The notes below the pieces were generated by a model. That model was not told the origin of the DNA and ran no database searches. It saw nothing but the letters and a program-made list of their open reading frames with translations. From assembly GCA_029245125.1 (NCBI GenBank), contig JAQWPZ010000300.1, positions 1-32,829 of the forward strand: a DNA stretch of 32,829 bases. The letters are read 5' to 3'. Origin of the DNA: Rubripirellula sp. GTDB taxonomy: Bacteria > Planctomycetota > Planctomycetia > Pirellulales > Pirellulaceae. The position numbers and the translations under genes are program-made. Shown piece after piece: positions 24,247 to 32,829 of this stretch (positions within the stretch are counted from its first letter, which is position 1; the number at the start of each line of letters is the position of its first letter).

Positions 24247-26715
24247 TTATTCGCCGCCATCCAGTGGGGCTGGAGCTTCCGGTGGTGGCACGACAATTTG
24301 TGCAATTTTGCCATTCTTTTGGATTTCGTTGCCGCGGCCTCCTCGCGATGTCACGCGGTATTTGGCGGTCGAGATCGTTTTCTTTGCGCCCCGACTAGTC
24401 TTCACCGTAAGCAGGTCGCGATCGCCGGTGGATGGTTTGAATCCGAGCAATTCGTCATCGGATGAAAGCCTGATCAGCGTCACACCTTTACCCGGCCCGG
24501 AAAGATAGTTGATTTCCTCCGCGTTGCAGATCATTGCGCGGCACTGGCGGCTGATGGCGAGTACATTTTCACTGCCATCAATGGCGGCGACGTTGACGAT
24601 CGTCGCTCCCGATTTGACACGCGCGAATCTTCGTCCGCTTCGCGTTGAAACTTCAGCCAAGGATTCGAGCCCAAAACGCAACGCAAAGCCATTAGAAGAG
24701 ACTGCCAACGCATGCACTGCAGGGCACAAATCAGGCTGCTTGGGATCTTCTCGGATATCACCGATGACGCGCGGGTCGAACGACATCACCGCGACAATTC
24801 GCTCGCCGTCCTTCATCTTGAATAGCTTTTGCACCGGTTCGCCGAACCCGGTTGAGGCGGGAATGTCAATCATCCTGGTGGTGTAACAGACACCGAGGGA
24901 AGAAAACAATCCGATGGTTTCGCGTGTGCTACCGGCAACGCATGCCAGGACGCTATCGCCTTGTCGCAAACGGCTCTTGCTTGGTTGGGCGATTTGTTTT
25001 TGTCGTTTGATCCAACCTTCCTTGGTGATTAGGACGTGGCAATCCTCGGCAACGATAAAATCTTCGGCTGTGTATTCAGGTTCTTCTGCTGCCGTCGAAA
25101 TAGCGGACCGACGTTTGCCGGTTGGTCCCCTGCCATATTGTTGGACTAGGGACTCAATTTCATCACGGACGATTTTCCAGCGGCCAGATGCATTGGTGTC
25201 ACGGGTGTCTTCGGCGAGCAATTTTCTGATTTGCCTTGCTCGACGATTCTTGTCTTTCAATTCGTCCAAGACCAAGTTGATCTCGAGCTTTGCAAGCCGA
25301 TACAGTTTCAGCTCCAGGATTGCATCGGTCTGTTCCGCATCCAAGCCATCTTTGTTCTTGGAGGTGGGGAATCGTTTCATGATCTTCGTTGCCGCATCAG
25401 CCTTGCCATCACTGCGGCGAATGATCCGGATGATTTCGTCCAAGGCATCGAAGATCAATGCGAATCCGTTCAGGATGTGAATTCGTTTTTCCAGAGCTCG
25501 CAATTCATTGGTGAGCCGCTCCGTGATGACAGCCAATCTGAAGTGCAGAAAGTGCCACAAAATTTCCTTCAAGCTCAGACGATTGGGGGCACCAACCTCG
25601 GGATTCTCGGTGGGAACCAGGCAGGTCAAATTGACATTGAAGTTGTTTTGAAACTGCGTGTTTTTGTAGAGGTACGCCAGGACTTTGTTTTCATCTGCGT
25701 CTTTCTTCAGTAACAAGTCGACTCTTATATCCTCTGTCGACAGGTCCCGCACCTCGGTGACGAGTGGCAATTTGCCGCTGAAAATGATCTCGCTGATCCG
25801 CTCGACCATTGCCGCCTTGTTGACTCCAAAGGGGATGGAGGTGATTTGCAGCATTCTCGTGCTGCCTTTGGTGACGAGCTTGGAGGTGCCGCGGAGCTTG
25901 ATGGTGCCCTGCCCTGTTGCGTAAATGTCCCGCAGCTCATCCTTGGTATTGATGATTTCTCCACCAGTTGGGAAATCAGGTCCCTGGACCGCGTTTTCAG
26001 CAACCAATTGATAATCTTTGATCTCGGGGTTCTGCAGCAGCTTTAGTAGTGCGCTGCAGACCTCCTTCAGGTTGTGCGGTGGGATGTTGGTCGCCATGCC
26101 GACGGCGATCCCAGTGGCACCATTGATTAGCAGATTGGGGATTCGGCTGGGCAAGACGACCGGTTCTTCTCGGCTGCCGTCGTAGTTTGGTTTGAAGGCG
26201 ACAGTGCGGGTCGACAGATCGCTCAGCATTTCTGACGCGATCGGAGTCATGCGACATTCGGTGTATCGCATGGCGGCCGCATTATCGCCATCGACACTTC
26301 CAAAGTTGCCACTCCCGTCAACCAGCGGCATCCGCAGCGAGAAGGGCTGAGCCATTCTGACCAAGGCATCGTAAATCGAACTATCGCCGTGCGGGTGATA
26401 CCGGCCCATCACATCGCCGACGACTTTGGCACACTTGACGTGCTTGCTGGTCGCCGTCAGACCCTGCTGGTTCATCGTATAGAGAATCCGGCGTTGTACC
26501 GGCTTGAGCCCGTCCCGGACGTCTGGGAGGGCACGACTCGTGATCACAGAGAGTGAGTAGTTGAGATACCTCTCCTGCGCCGCTTGCCGGAGCGGGACCC
26601 CGATTCCGACAGGTTCGGTGGCATCGAAGAGAGAATCCCCGTCCGTGCCCGATCGGTTTGCGGCGCCGCGACGGGAAGATCGTGAGGATTTGCTGGAAGA
26701 TCGACGTTTTGCCAC
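24247..26715 (-). CDS. Type IIA DNA topoisomerase subunit A (GyrA/ParC)
   Basis: The 822-residue protein begins with a Ser/Arg/Lys-rich tail of about 25 residues. The breakage-reunion core follows, with catalytic Y151 in AAAMRYTE and the quinolone-determining region [14 protein letters not shown]112 and D116 there correspond to E. coli GyrA S83 and D87, both unaltered. The coiled-coil part and a C-terminal beta-pinwheel (about 540-800) come next. The core reads more like GyrA than ParC (GNFGSVDGD). However, no QRRGGKG box is seen in the first pinwheel blade; the closest match is SRGGRG near the C-terminus. The gene precedes the B subunit, the reverse of the common gyrB-gyrA order. Confidence 0.93.
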   Translation of the reverse strand: MAKRRSSSKSSRSSRRGAANRSGTDGDSLFDATEPVGIGVPLRQAAQERYLNYSLSVITSRALPDVRDGLKPVQRRILYTMNQQGLTATSKHVKCAKVVGDVMGRYHPHGDSSIYDALVRMAQPFSLRMPLVDGSGNFGSVDGDNAAAMRYTECRMTPIASEMLSDLSTRTVAFKPNYDGSREEPVVLPSRIPNLLINGATGIAVGMATNIPPHNLKEVCSALLKLLQNPEIKDYQLVAENAVQGPDFPTGGEIINTKDELRDIYATGQGTIKLRGTSKLVTKGSTRMLQITSIPFGVNKAAMVERISEIIFSGKLPLVTEVRDLSTEDIRVDLLLKKDADENKVLAYLYKNTQFQNNFNVNLTCLVPTENPEVGAPNRLSLKEILWHFLHFRLAVITERLTNELRALEKRIHILNGFALIFDALDEIIRIIRRSDGKADAATKIMKRFPTSKNKDGLDAEQTDAILELKLYRLAKLEINLVLDELKDKNRRARQIRKLLAEDTRDTNASGRWKIVRDEIESLVQQYGRGPTGKRRSAISTAAEEPEYTAEDFIVAEDCHVLITKEGWIKRQKQIAQPSKSRLRQGDSVLACVAGSTRETIGLFSSLGVCYTTRMIDIPASTGFGEPVQKLFKMKDGERIVAVMSFDPRVIGDIREDPKQPDLCPAVHALAVSSNGFALRFGLESLAEVSTRSGRRFARVKSGATIVNVAAIDGSENVLAISRQCRAMICNAEEINYLSGPGKGVTLIRLSSDDELLGFKPSTGDRDLLTVKTSRGAKKTISTAKYRVTSRGGRGNEIQKNGKIAQIVVPPPEAPAPLDGGE

Positions 26716-27165
26716 GCGCGAAGGTCCTTTTCTGTACGTCGTTCAGTCTGTGATCCATCTGTCTCTGGCGGGCCCGTTCCACATTTTGCCGGTGTTCCGT
26801 CATGATCGTGGCCCGCCCAGCCCGCATTTTGCGCAGAAGTTTACCAAATGAGAAAGTGGGTGGTTTGTGCGGCTGGCACCGATCGGCCCGATTATGGCGT
26901 CTTACGTGGGTTGTGAACCAGCAACGGTCCTAGCGATCAAAGCTGTGGCACCGAAACGAGTGGTCGAACGAGTTGCAACCCAGGCGGTGACAAACATCAT
27001 CACTAGGCAGCCAACTGTCCGAAACTGACTTGGAACACATCCAGTTCGCTGGCGAAGGGCATTGTGCATCTTGCCAGGCTTGGTCCAGAACGACCAAACG
27101 CGTTCTGGGAATGGATACTGTCAAACTGCCGACACGCCTGGCGACGTTCACGAAGGATTCGAACG
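26716..27165. other. Intergenic region between the topoisomerase A gene and a secreted-protein gene
   Basis: These 450 bp lie between divergent genes and should contain both promoters. I see no gene with a plausible product, no tRNA and no clear repeat. No promoter stands out well enough to place. Confidence 0.5.
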
Positions 27166-27627
27166 ATGAAAAGAACACTACTCTCGCAGCTAGCTGCCAC
27201 CTTCGCCATCGCGTTGGTGACCACCCTGACGACCACCGCTATCGCCGACAATTGCAACTGCTACGTCGGCGATCTACCCAGCGGTTCGAACGTCGTTTCT
27301 GGCGACACGACGTTTGTTGGCGATTGCCAACCGCGACGCTATGGAAATCCGGACCTGTTTTATAATTACTTTACGAAGGGTAATTGCAACCAGTCCAACG
27401 CACAGATGTACATTTCGCCGTTGCCTGTGCCGCCGAATGTCGGGCACACCTTCTTTACGTATCAGCCGATGTACCCACATCACATGCTGTACGCACACAA
27501 GGACAAGTTTCATCGCTACTACGATTGTGGTCGCGGGATGAATCGAACCAAGGCGTCCTACTACTACCCACCCGTTCGCCAATCTGCGAGCAATTTCTAT
27601 TGGAATGTGTTGCGGCTTCCGCGCTAG
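27166..27627 (+). CDS. Small secreted Tyr/His-rich protein, function unknown
   Basis: The ATG at 27166 is preceded by AAGGA at 27153-27157 (8-nt spacing) and gives 153 residues beginning with a clear signal peptide (MKRTLLSQLAATFAIALVTT, cut near AIA-DN). The mature part is rich in Tyr, His, Phe and Pro (VGHTFFTYQPMYPHHMLYAH; FHRYYDCGRG; ASYYYPP) and has five cysteines (NCNC, DC, NC, DC) that could form disulfides. I recognise no enzyme motif. Proteins with this look occur in planctomycete genomes, as far as I recall, and may be cell-surface components. It is followed after 55 bp by a second secreted protein, probably on the same transcript. Confidence 0.72.
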   Translation: MKRTLLSQLAATFAIALVTTLTTTAIADNCNCYVGDLPSGSNVVSGDTTFVGDCQPRRYGNPDLFYNYFTKGNCNQSNAQMYISPLPVPPNVGHTFFTYQPMYPHHMLYAHKDKFHRYYDCGRGMNRTKASYYYPPVRQSASNFYWNVLRLPR

Positions 27628-27682
27628 TTCCTGACCTCCCTCCCTTTTGCACTCACGAACCGAACCCGAAAGGTTAGTCAAT

Positions 27683-28060
27683 ATGATCCGCCGAATCCTC
27701 CTCGCAGCCGGAATGCTGTCCGCCGTGCTGGCGGCGTCATCGTCTAATGTGGACGCTAGTGATCCCTATGCGGCAACGCAAATTTGGTCCCACAATTTTT
27801 CCATGAACAAGCCGTGGCACGGGCAGTATTACAACCAGATGTACGGACAGCCGTTGGCATTAGTGGTGCCACCGACGGCACACATGCGGCAGACCTATTC
27901 GTGGGGCGTCGGCCAGAACTTGATGTATCCTGTTCCGCATCAGTTTGGGCGAAGCGCCAACTCGCCTGGCGTCGCTCCCGCTGGATCGTACCGGCCCACT
28001 CCGCAATGGCCCAGTCATACCGATCAGTTTGGCGTTTATTACGTACGAGGACCGTGGTAG
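27683..28060 (+). CDS. Small secreted Tyr/Pro-rich protein, function unknown
   Basis: The ATG at 27683 gives 125 residues with a signal peptide (MIRRILLAAGMLSAVLAAS, cut near VDA-SD). The mature chain is aromatic and proline-rich: KPWHGQYYNQMYGQPLALVV, PPTAHMRQTYSWGVGQNLMY, ending FGVYYVRGPW. It has no cysteine, unlike its neighbour. The general composition and a Tyr-rich core are shared with the upstream protein, but I see no clear homology. A strong terminator 39 bp after the stop ends this two-gene unit. The Tad genes begin 600 bp further on; a link to the pilus or surface is speculative. Confidence 0.72.
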   Translation: MIRRILLAAGMLSAVLAASSSNVDASDPYAATQIWSHNFSMNKPWHGQYYNQMYGQPLALVVPPTAHMRQTYSWGVGQNLMYPVPHQFGRSANSPGVAPAGSYRPTPQWPSHTDQFGVYYVRGPW

Positions 28061-28098
28061 ACGAATGATCTCGTTGGGCTTTTTGCCAGTGCATATCG

Positions 28099-28131
28099 GC
28101 CAGGTCGCTGTTCTAGCGACCTGGCTTTTTT
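28099..28131 (+). terminator. Rho-independent terminator after the secreted-protein pair
   Basis: GCCAGGTCGCT (28099-28109) pairs perfectly with AGCGACCTGGC (28115-28125) around the loop GTTCT, followed by six T. This is an 11-bp stem in the plus direction. Confidence 0.93.
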
Positions 28132-28734
28132 AATTGGTTTCGGCGGTCACTCGATCGCGTCTGATCCCCGTTTCAACTCCGTCTGGAACTTCGTGCCTAT
28201 CAGACTTCGTATCTGATCTTCCTCCGCTTTCTGCCTTCATCCAGTTCCTGCTCGCGGTGCAGATTGCTCCGCTGCGGACTTTTTCTTACCGCCCATCAAG
28301 AAACACAGGCGGGACGTGGCCGGAAGCATGATCCAATGCCTGTTAACAATCTATGCAGGACCAGTGCTTGATTAGACCAGTGCTCGATCGAGCGTGTTTT
28401 GGTTTTTTGTCTCGTGCGATTTGCGGGATGCTTTCGATCGCTGGGTGGCGTGGGCTTCGTCGTCGTGGCCCATTGCCGGACCGAGTCATCTTCTCTGATT
28501 GAAAACTTTCGAATCTGCCTCGTTCTCGTCCTATGTTTTCGAGGGGTTAGGCGTTTGCGTTTGCCTGCAGCGGGTAGTGGTTGAATTATTCGGCCATTCA
28601 GGCGTTACAACCCTCGGGACGTACTTCCATCTGGAACTGGGCGTGAATTGGTCACGCCCGCCCGCAGCGCGGCTGCAAGGATGGGGGCGAATGCACGGGA
28701 CCTGACGGTTTTTTCAGAAAAGGAAAAATCTGCG
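28132..28734. other. Long gene-free region upstream of the tad genes
   Basis: I find no believable gene in these 603 bp. They hold a 16-bp tandem duplication (28359-28388) running into the palindrome GCTCGATCGAGC (28382-28393). A hairpin GGGCGTGA-ATTGG-TCACGCCC (28639-28659) and a small one GCAGC-GCG-GCTGC (28664-28676) follow. The tad promoter and a structured leader should lie here. Confidence 0.55.
28359..28388. repeat. 16-bp tandem duplication with motif shared with 15725-15753
   Basis: GACCAGTGCTTGATTA (28359-28374) is followed by GACCAGTGCTCGAT (28375-28388). Read on the minus strand the core is AT-C-(G/A)-AGCACTGG, close to the ATTGAGCACTGG units in the glycosidase gene. Confidence 0.75.
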
Positions 28735-30054
28735 ATGCGCACGAACAATCAAATGGCTCGGACTGAAGCTAGCCGGCAAGATCAATTCGAAGAAGTCAAA
28801 CGACGGATTCACGGCAAGTTAGTTGACAAGCTAGATCTCTCTCGAGTTGGGGATCTCAAAGGCGACACGCTCAAGCGTGAGATTCGTCTAGTCGTTGAAC
28901 ACTTATGCGACCAAGAGGAGACGCTCCTCAATCGCCAAGAGCGCGAACGCATTGTCGACGAGGTGATCGACGAGGTACTGGGATTGGGGCCGCTGGAGTT
29001 AATCCTGAAGGATCGGGGTGTCAGCGATATCTTGATCAACGGTCCAAAGAACATCTATGTGGAAAAGGGTGGACAGTTACAGAAGTCCAAGGTGGAGTTC
29101 CGTGACGGCAAGCATTTGCTGCAAATCATCGACCGCATCGTCAGTAAGGTTGGTCGTCGAGTCGACGAAACGTCCCCGATGGTGGACGCTCGTCTGGAAG
29201 ATGGATCGCGTGTAAACGCCATCATTCCACCGTTGGCGTTGGATGGGGCGGCGGTCAGTATTCGGCGTTTCGGTAGCAATCCACTGAAGTTGGAAGACTT
29301 GCTGAACTACAAGGCTTTCACACCTGAAATGGTGATGCTGTTGGAGGGCTGCATCAAGGCACGCTTGAACATCATCATCGCCGGTGGTACCGGTTCTGGT
29401 AAAACGACGCTGTTGAATACGTTGTCCTCATTCATTGGCCACGACGACCGTATCGTGACGATTGAGGACGCGGCCGAATTGCAGTTACAGCAAGATCACG
29501 TGGTGCGTTTAGAAACGCGTCCACCAAACATCGAAGGCAATGGGGCCGTGACAGCGACGGACCTTGTTAAAAACGCCCTTCGTATGCGTCCGGAGCGGAT
29601 CATCATTGGTGAATGCCGTGGCGGTGAAACGTTAGACATGTTGCAGGCGATGAATACCGGGCATGACGGTTCGATGACAACGATTCACGCCAACACTCCG
29701 CGTGACGCGATCGCCCGTTTGGAAACGCTGGTCATGATGGCGGGGTTTGAGCTTCCGGTGAAGGCGATTCGGCAACAGATCTCGGGTGCGGTCGACATCT
29801 TGATTCAAGCCAATCGCTTGCAAGGTGGACCACGTCGTATCACCGCGATTACGGAGGTGGTAGGGATGGAGCAAGACACGATCATCATGCAGGACATCTA
29901 CAAGTTCGCCCAAAAAGGCGTCAACGAAGAAGGCAAAGCATTCGGGCAATTCGAGTGCACTGGAGTCCGGCCAAGCTTCATGGACAAATTGGAGTCCGCT
30001 GGGGTGCGATTGCCAGCCAGTGCATTCCGTGAACGCGTCATGCTGCAGGCGTAA
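28735..30054 (+). CDS. cpaF: Tad/Cpa pilus assembly ATPase (TadA/CpaF)
   Basis: The ATG at 28735 has an AAAAGGA-like site just upstream (about 28718-28724) and gives 439 residues. An in-frame ATG at 28648 would add a stretch overlapping the hairpin leader and is less likely. After a helical N-terminal domain comes the secretion ATPase core: Walker [10 protein letters not shown] (217-225), the Asp box [10 protein letters not shown] and Walker [12 protein letters not shown] (288-298), with arginine and histidine boxes such as TTIHANTP. The family forms cytoplasmic hexamers that drive pilin assembly by the Tad (tight adherence) machinery. tadB and tadC follow in order. Confidence 0.93.
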   Translation: MRTNNQMARTEASRQDQFEEVKRRIHGKLVDKLDLSRVGDLKGDTLKREIRLVVEHLCDQEETLLNRQERERIVDEVIDEVLGLGPLELILKDRGVSDILINGPKNIYVEKGGQLQKSKVEFRDGKHLLQIIDRIVSKVGRRVDETSPMVDARLEDGSRVNAIIPPLALDGAAVSIRRFGSNPLKLEDLLNYKAFTPEMVMLLEGCIKARLNIIIAGGTGSGKTTLLNTLSSFIGHDDRIVTIEDAAELQLQQDHVVRLETRPPNIEGNGAVTATDLVKNALRMRPERIIIGECRGGETLDMLQAMNTGHDGSMTTIHANTPRDAIARLETLVMMAGFELPVKAIRQQISGAVDILIQANRLQGGPRRITAITEVVGMEQDTIIMQDIYKFAQKGVNEEGKAFGQFECTGVRPSFMDKLESAGVRLPASAFRERVMLQA

Positions 30055-30113
30055 GCCTTCATGTTCAGGGATCAGAAACCAATCCATTTAACACGGATAC
30101 CGGTAGTTCAGCT

Positions 30114-31085
30114 ATGAGTGTATTAGTCATCGTGATCGCAGTCGGCATCTTTGTCGCTTCTTTAGTGGCGTTTGCGGTGAACGTACTGGTGCCTGGCGGC
30201 AATTCCAATGCGGTCGAGGATCGCCTTAGCGAGATGGCAACGCGTCGCCACGCGGGGGTAAACGACGACCCTGATAACGGTTCGCTACTGCTGAACAAAG
30301 ACTTGGATGAATCATCGAGTCCGTTCGCGAGGCTTGTTTCGAACCTGCCTGCTCTGAATGACTACTTGGAGCAAGCCGATATTCAGATGAATCCGGCAAA
30401 ATTTGCCTTTGTCTGTCTGGCCTGTTTCGTGGGCGGGATATTCGCTTGCGTCTTGACTCCCGTGCCGGTGTTGTTGGGGCCGATTCTAGGTTTGTTATTT
30501 ACGGGATTGCCGATCGGCTGGCTGATTCTAAAACGGAAGCGACGGTTGGCGAAATTTGGGCAGCAAATGCCCGAGGCGCTCGAGTTACTGGGACGGTCAC
30601 TGCGTGCTGGTCACTCCCTGAACGCTGGCTTTGGCCTTGTCGCCAGCGAAATGGAAGAGCCTTTGGCAACCGAGTTTGGGCGCGCTTTCGAAGAACAGAA
30701 TTTTGGGATCCCGCTCGAGGAAGCCATCGAAGATATGGCAAAACGCGTTCCCAACATGGACCTTCGCTTTTTTGCAACTGCTGTTGTGTTGCAGCGGCAA
30801 ACAGGAGGTGACTTGGCTGAAATTCTCGACAAGATCGGGCACCTCATTCGTGAGCGGCTCATGATCTTGGGGCAAATTCAGGCACTGACAGGCGAAGGGC
30901 GAATGAGTGGTGCGGTGCTGTTGGCACTGCCACCTGTTCTGTTCATGGTGATGCTGAAACTGAATTACGAATATGTGATGATGTTGTTTAGCGATGAGAT
31001 TGGGCGTTACATGTTGTGCGGAGCGTTGGTGACGCAAATGATCGGGGCCTTGGTGATTAAGAAAATTATCACCATCAAGGTCTAA
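30114..31085 (+). CDS. tadB: Tad pilus inner-membrane platform protein TadB
   Basis: The 323-residue protein has an N-terminal membrane helix (VLVIVIAVGIFVASLVAFAV), a second hydrophobic pair at about 100-140, a cytosolic T2SSF domain and two C-terminal helices. The T2SSF domain is marked by QMPEALELLGRSLRAGHSL and LQRQTGGDLAEILDKIG. Together with TadC it forms the platform on which the CpaF ATPase acts. It begins 59 bp after cpaF and precedes tadC by 77 bp or less, consistent with one operon. Confidence 0.92.
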   Translation: MSVLVIVIAVGIFVASLVAFAVNVLVPGGNSNAVEDRLSEMATRRHAGVNDDPDNGSLLLNKDLDESSSPFARLVSNLPALNDYLEQADIQMNPAKFAFVCLACFVGGIFACVLTPVPVLLGPILGLLFTGLPIGWLILKRKRRLAKFGQQMPEALELLGRSLRAGHSLNAGFGLVASEMEEPLATEFGRAFEEQNFGIPLEEAIEDMAKRVPNMDLRFFATAVVLQRQTGGDLAEILDKIGHLIRERLMILGQIQALTGEGRMSGAVLLALPPVLFMVMLKLNYEYVMMLFSDEIGRYMLCGALVTQMIGALVIKKIITIKV

Positions 31086-31162
31086 GATCGGCAGAGATTT
31101 GAAATTTTGGCTACGAGATAAATAGCGATTCACCCGATCGGGGCTGTCTAGGAATGAGTGAC

Positions 31163-32143
31163 ATGACAACGATGACAATATTGGGCTTGATTGATCCGGT
31201 CACACTCGCCTCAATCGCAATTTTCATTGGCGTGACGGCAGTGTCGTGGTTAGTCATCGGACGTGTAAGTGGTGAGGATAAACCTCGCGCCGAAGCACGA
31301 CTCGACATGCTAAAAAAAGGGCATTCATCCGATGGTGATTCAGACGAAACGGCTGGTGATAAACAGCGCAAAAAGAATGAGGCACTCGCATCGGTTCTCG
31401 AGAAAGCAACTTCGCCCCTGGCTGATAAAGTTCAAGGAAGTGAAAAGGAAATGAGCCAGTTACGCGAAAAACTGGTCAATGCTGGTTTTCAACGCGAAAC
31501 GGCTCCTATCGTCTTCAAGGGGATGCAGCTTATCTTGTCGGGTGTCGGGCTGTTTGCTGGAGGAGTTTTTGGCATGATTGCCGATGGCTTCAGTCAAGGC
31601 CTCGTGATGAAGGCTGCAGCCGGGATTGTCATTGGTTTTGCGATTCCCAAATTGCTGCTGGAGCAGCTCGCAAAACGCCGTAAGGAAAAAGTGTTTCTGG
31701 GACTGCCTGACGCATTGGATTTGATGGTGGTTTGCGTCGAGGCCGGATTAGGAATTGACCAGGCATTGCGGAAAGTAGCTGAAGAGATGCTCAAGAGTCA
31801 CAAAGAGATCGGCGAGGAATTTGGCATTGCCAATCAGCAATTGCAGTTCGGTCGAACTCGTGCGGAAGTACTGCAGGCACTCGGTTACCGCAGCGGTGTA
31901 GACGATTTGAAACAGCTCGCTTCGATTCTGATTCAAGCTGACAAATTCGGGTCGTCGGTCGCGACCGCGCTGCGTGTGCAAAGTGATTCGATGCGAACGA
32001 AGCGTCGACAAATTGCCGAAGAAAAAGCTGCCAAGACTGCGGTGAAAATGATTTTCCCGCTCGTGCTGTTCATCTTTCCCGGGATCTTCGTGGTGCTGGT
32101 CGGGCCAGCGGGTATCAACATGTATCGCAACATGTTGCAGTAG
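31163..32143 (+). CDS. tadC: Tad pilus inner-membrane platform protein TadC
   Basis: This second T2SSF protein has 326 residues from the ATG at 31163. AGGA at 31150-31153 is 9 nt from this ATG but directly touches the alternative ATG at 31154, so 31163 is preferred. It has an N-terminal helix, a charged linker rich in Lys/Asp/Glu (about 35-95), two membrane helices, the T2SSF core (GLPDALDLMVVCVEAGLGID; SILIQADKFGSSVATALRVQ) and a C-terminal helix (MIFPLVLFIFPGIFVVLVGP). It closes the cpaF-tadB-tadC set. The gene ends 10 bp from the stop of the convergent DUF1501 gene. Confidence 0.92.
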   Translation: MTTMTILGLIDPVTLASIAIFIGVTAVSWLVIGRVSGEDKPRAEARLDMLKKGHSSDGDSDETAGDKQRKKNEALASVLEKATSPLADKVQGSEKEMSQLREKLVNAGFQRETAPIVFKGMQLILSGVGLFAGGVFGMIADGFSQGLVMKAAAGIVIGFAIPKLLLEQLAKRRKEKVFLGLPDALDLMVVCVEAGLGIDQALRKVAEEMLKSHKEIGEEFGIANQQLQFGRTRAEVLQALGYRSGVDDLKQLASILIQADKFGSSVATALRVQSDSMRTKRRQIAEEKAAKTAVKMIFPLVLFIFPGIFVVLVGPAGINMYRNMLQ

Positions 32144-32153
32144 TCACCTGGGT

Positions 32154-32829
32154 CTAGGTGAGTACGTCGTGGACGACGTGGCCGTGGACATCGGTGAGGC
32201 GGTAATCGCGGCCTTGGTAGCGGTAGGTTAAGCGTCGATGATCGATCCCCAGCAGGTGTAGGATTGTCGCATTCAAATCATGAATGTGCATGGTCCCTGG
32301 TGTCCGCGTTTCTTTGCCGGGTTGTGGCTCAAGTGGGTTGCCATCAGCATCGGCGATGTTGTACCCGTATTCGTCACTTTGCCCATACGTGATTCCTGGG
32401 CGAACACCGCCCCCGGCCATCCATGTCGAGAAGCATCGAGGATGGTGATCACGACCGTAGTTTTCTCGTGTCAGTTTGCCCTGACAGTAAGCGGTTCGCC
32501 CGAATTCACCACCCCAGATGACCAGTGTTTCATCAAGCATGCCGCGCTGTTTCAGGTCGCTGATTAATCCAAAGCAGGCTTGGTCAATGTCACGGCATTG
32601 TGATTCATGCTCGGTTGGCAATCTTCCATGGGCATCCCAGCCACGGTGGAAAATTTGGATGTTGCGGACGCCGCGTTCGGCCAATCGTCTTGCATTTAAA
32701 CAGCATGCTGCAAATGTACCTGGCTTGTTGACATCGTCACCGTAAAGCTGCAAGGTTTGTTCGGGCTCCTGCGAAAGATCCATCAGTTCGGGCACGGATG
32801 TTTGCATCCGGTAAGCCATCTCATGTTGT
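32154..32829 (-). CDS. DUF1501 family protein, C-terminal part (truncated by window edge)
   Basis: The frame runs open from the window edge and gives the last 225 residues of a DUF1501 protein. Landmarks are the [19 protein letters not shown] start of the segment, [55 protein letters not shown] and a C-terminus with [23 protein letters not shown]1501 proteins share the alkaline-phosphatase/sulfatase fold, are usually exported by the Tat pathway and are very numerous in planctomycetes, often beside a DUF1549/DUF1553 cytochrome-type gene. The N-terminus and any partner lie outside the window. The catalytic role of the family is not established. Confidence 0.9.
   Translation of the reverse strand, partial: QHEMAYRMQTSVPELMDLSQEPEQTLQLYGDDVNKPGTFAACCLNARRLAERGVRNIQIFHRGWDAHGRLPTEHESQCRDIDQACFGLISDLKQRGMLDETLVIWGGEFGRTAYCQGKLTRENYGRDHHPRCFSTWMAGGGVRPGITYGQSDEYGYNIADADGNPLEPQPGKETRTPGTMHIHDLNATILHLLGIDHRRLTYRYQGRDYRLTDVHGHVVHDVLT

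Noticed and set aside
27274..27681. Minus-strand open frame of 135 codons opposite the first secreted protein
   Set aside because: It is a shadow frame. The plus-strand gene has a signal peptide and a well-placed AAGGA.
30597..31178. Minus-strand open frame of 193 codons opposite tadB
   Set aside because: It lies antisense to a clear TadB protein, and its His/Gln-rich product looks like nothing known.
32144..32161. Hairpin TCACCT/AGGTGA between tadC and the DUF1501 gene
   Set aside because: The stem is only 6 bp, there is no T-run on either side, and it overlaps the DUF1501 stop, so it is too weak to call a terminator.

Overview
The window looks like chromosomal DNA of a planctomycete, most likely of the Rhodopirellula/Pirellulaceae type. 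This rests on gene content and not on any search: a formylglycine-type sulfatase, a DUF1501 protein, a DUF1080 protein, a protein with one CxxCH haem site after a long N-terminal part, small tyrosine-rich secreted proteins, and a short phenylalanyl-tRNA synthetase beta chain. Genes lie on both strands and are mostly well separated. No rRNA, tRNA, transposase, phage gene or CRISPR array was recognised.

Layout. 1-240: 3' end of an HtrA-like PDZ protein. 406-2819 (-): rhomboid protease and MATE exporter, overlapping by 4 bp. 3090-3422 (+): IscA/HesB-type Fe-S protein followed by a clear terminator. 3692-6639 (-): VOC protein, secreted alpha/beta esterase with a 4 x 25 bp tandem repeat upstream, and a secreted CxxCH protein. 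6765-7580 (+): DUF1080 protein. 7602-9653 (-): pheT. 9867-12062 (+): sulfatase fused to an esterase. 12326-13843 (+): membrane protein with two zinc ribbons.

13996-22196 is the most coherent block. A LacI-family regulator (+) diverges from a minus-strand series of GPH-type sugar symporter, a 1170-residue carbohydrate-enzyme-like protein and a secreted TIM-barrel glycosidase. Two near-identical perfect palindromes (core TGAAACCGGTTTCA) lie in the divergent promoter region. One abuts a candidate -10 box for the transporter and the other is 18 bp before the lacI-type start. This is best read as a self-regulated glycan-use locus with unknown substrate.

22242-26715 (-) encodes both subunits of a type IIA topoisomerase, A gene first. 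27166-28060 (+) holds two small secreted tyrosine-rich proteins and a strong terminator. 28735-32143 (+) is a tadA/cpaF-tadB-tadC set for a Tad-type pilus, and the window ends inside a minus-strand DUF1501 gene. Short 14-25 bp tandem duplications occur at six places, several of them in frame inside genes.
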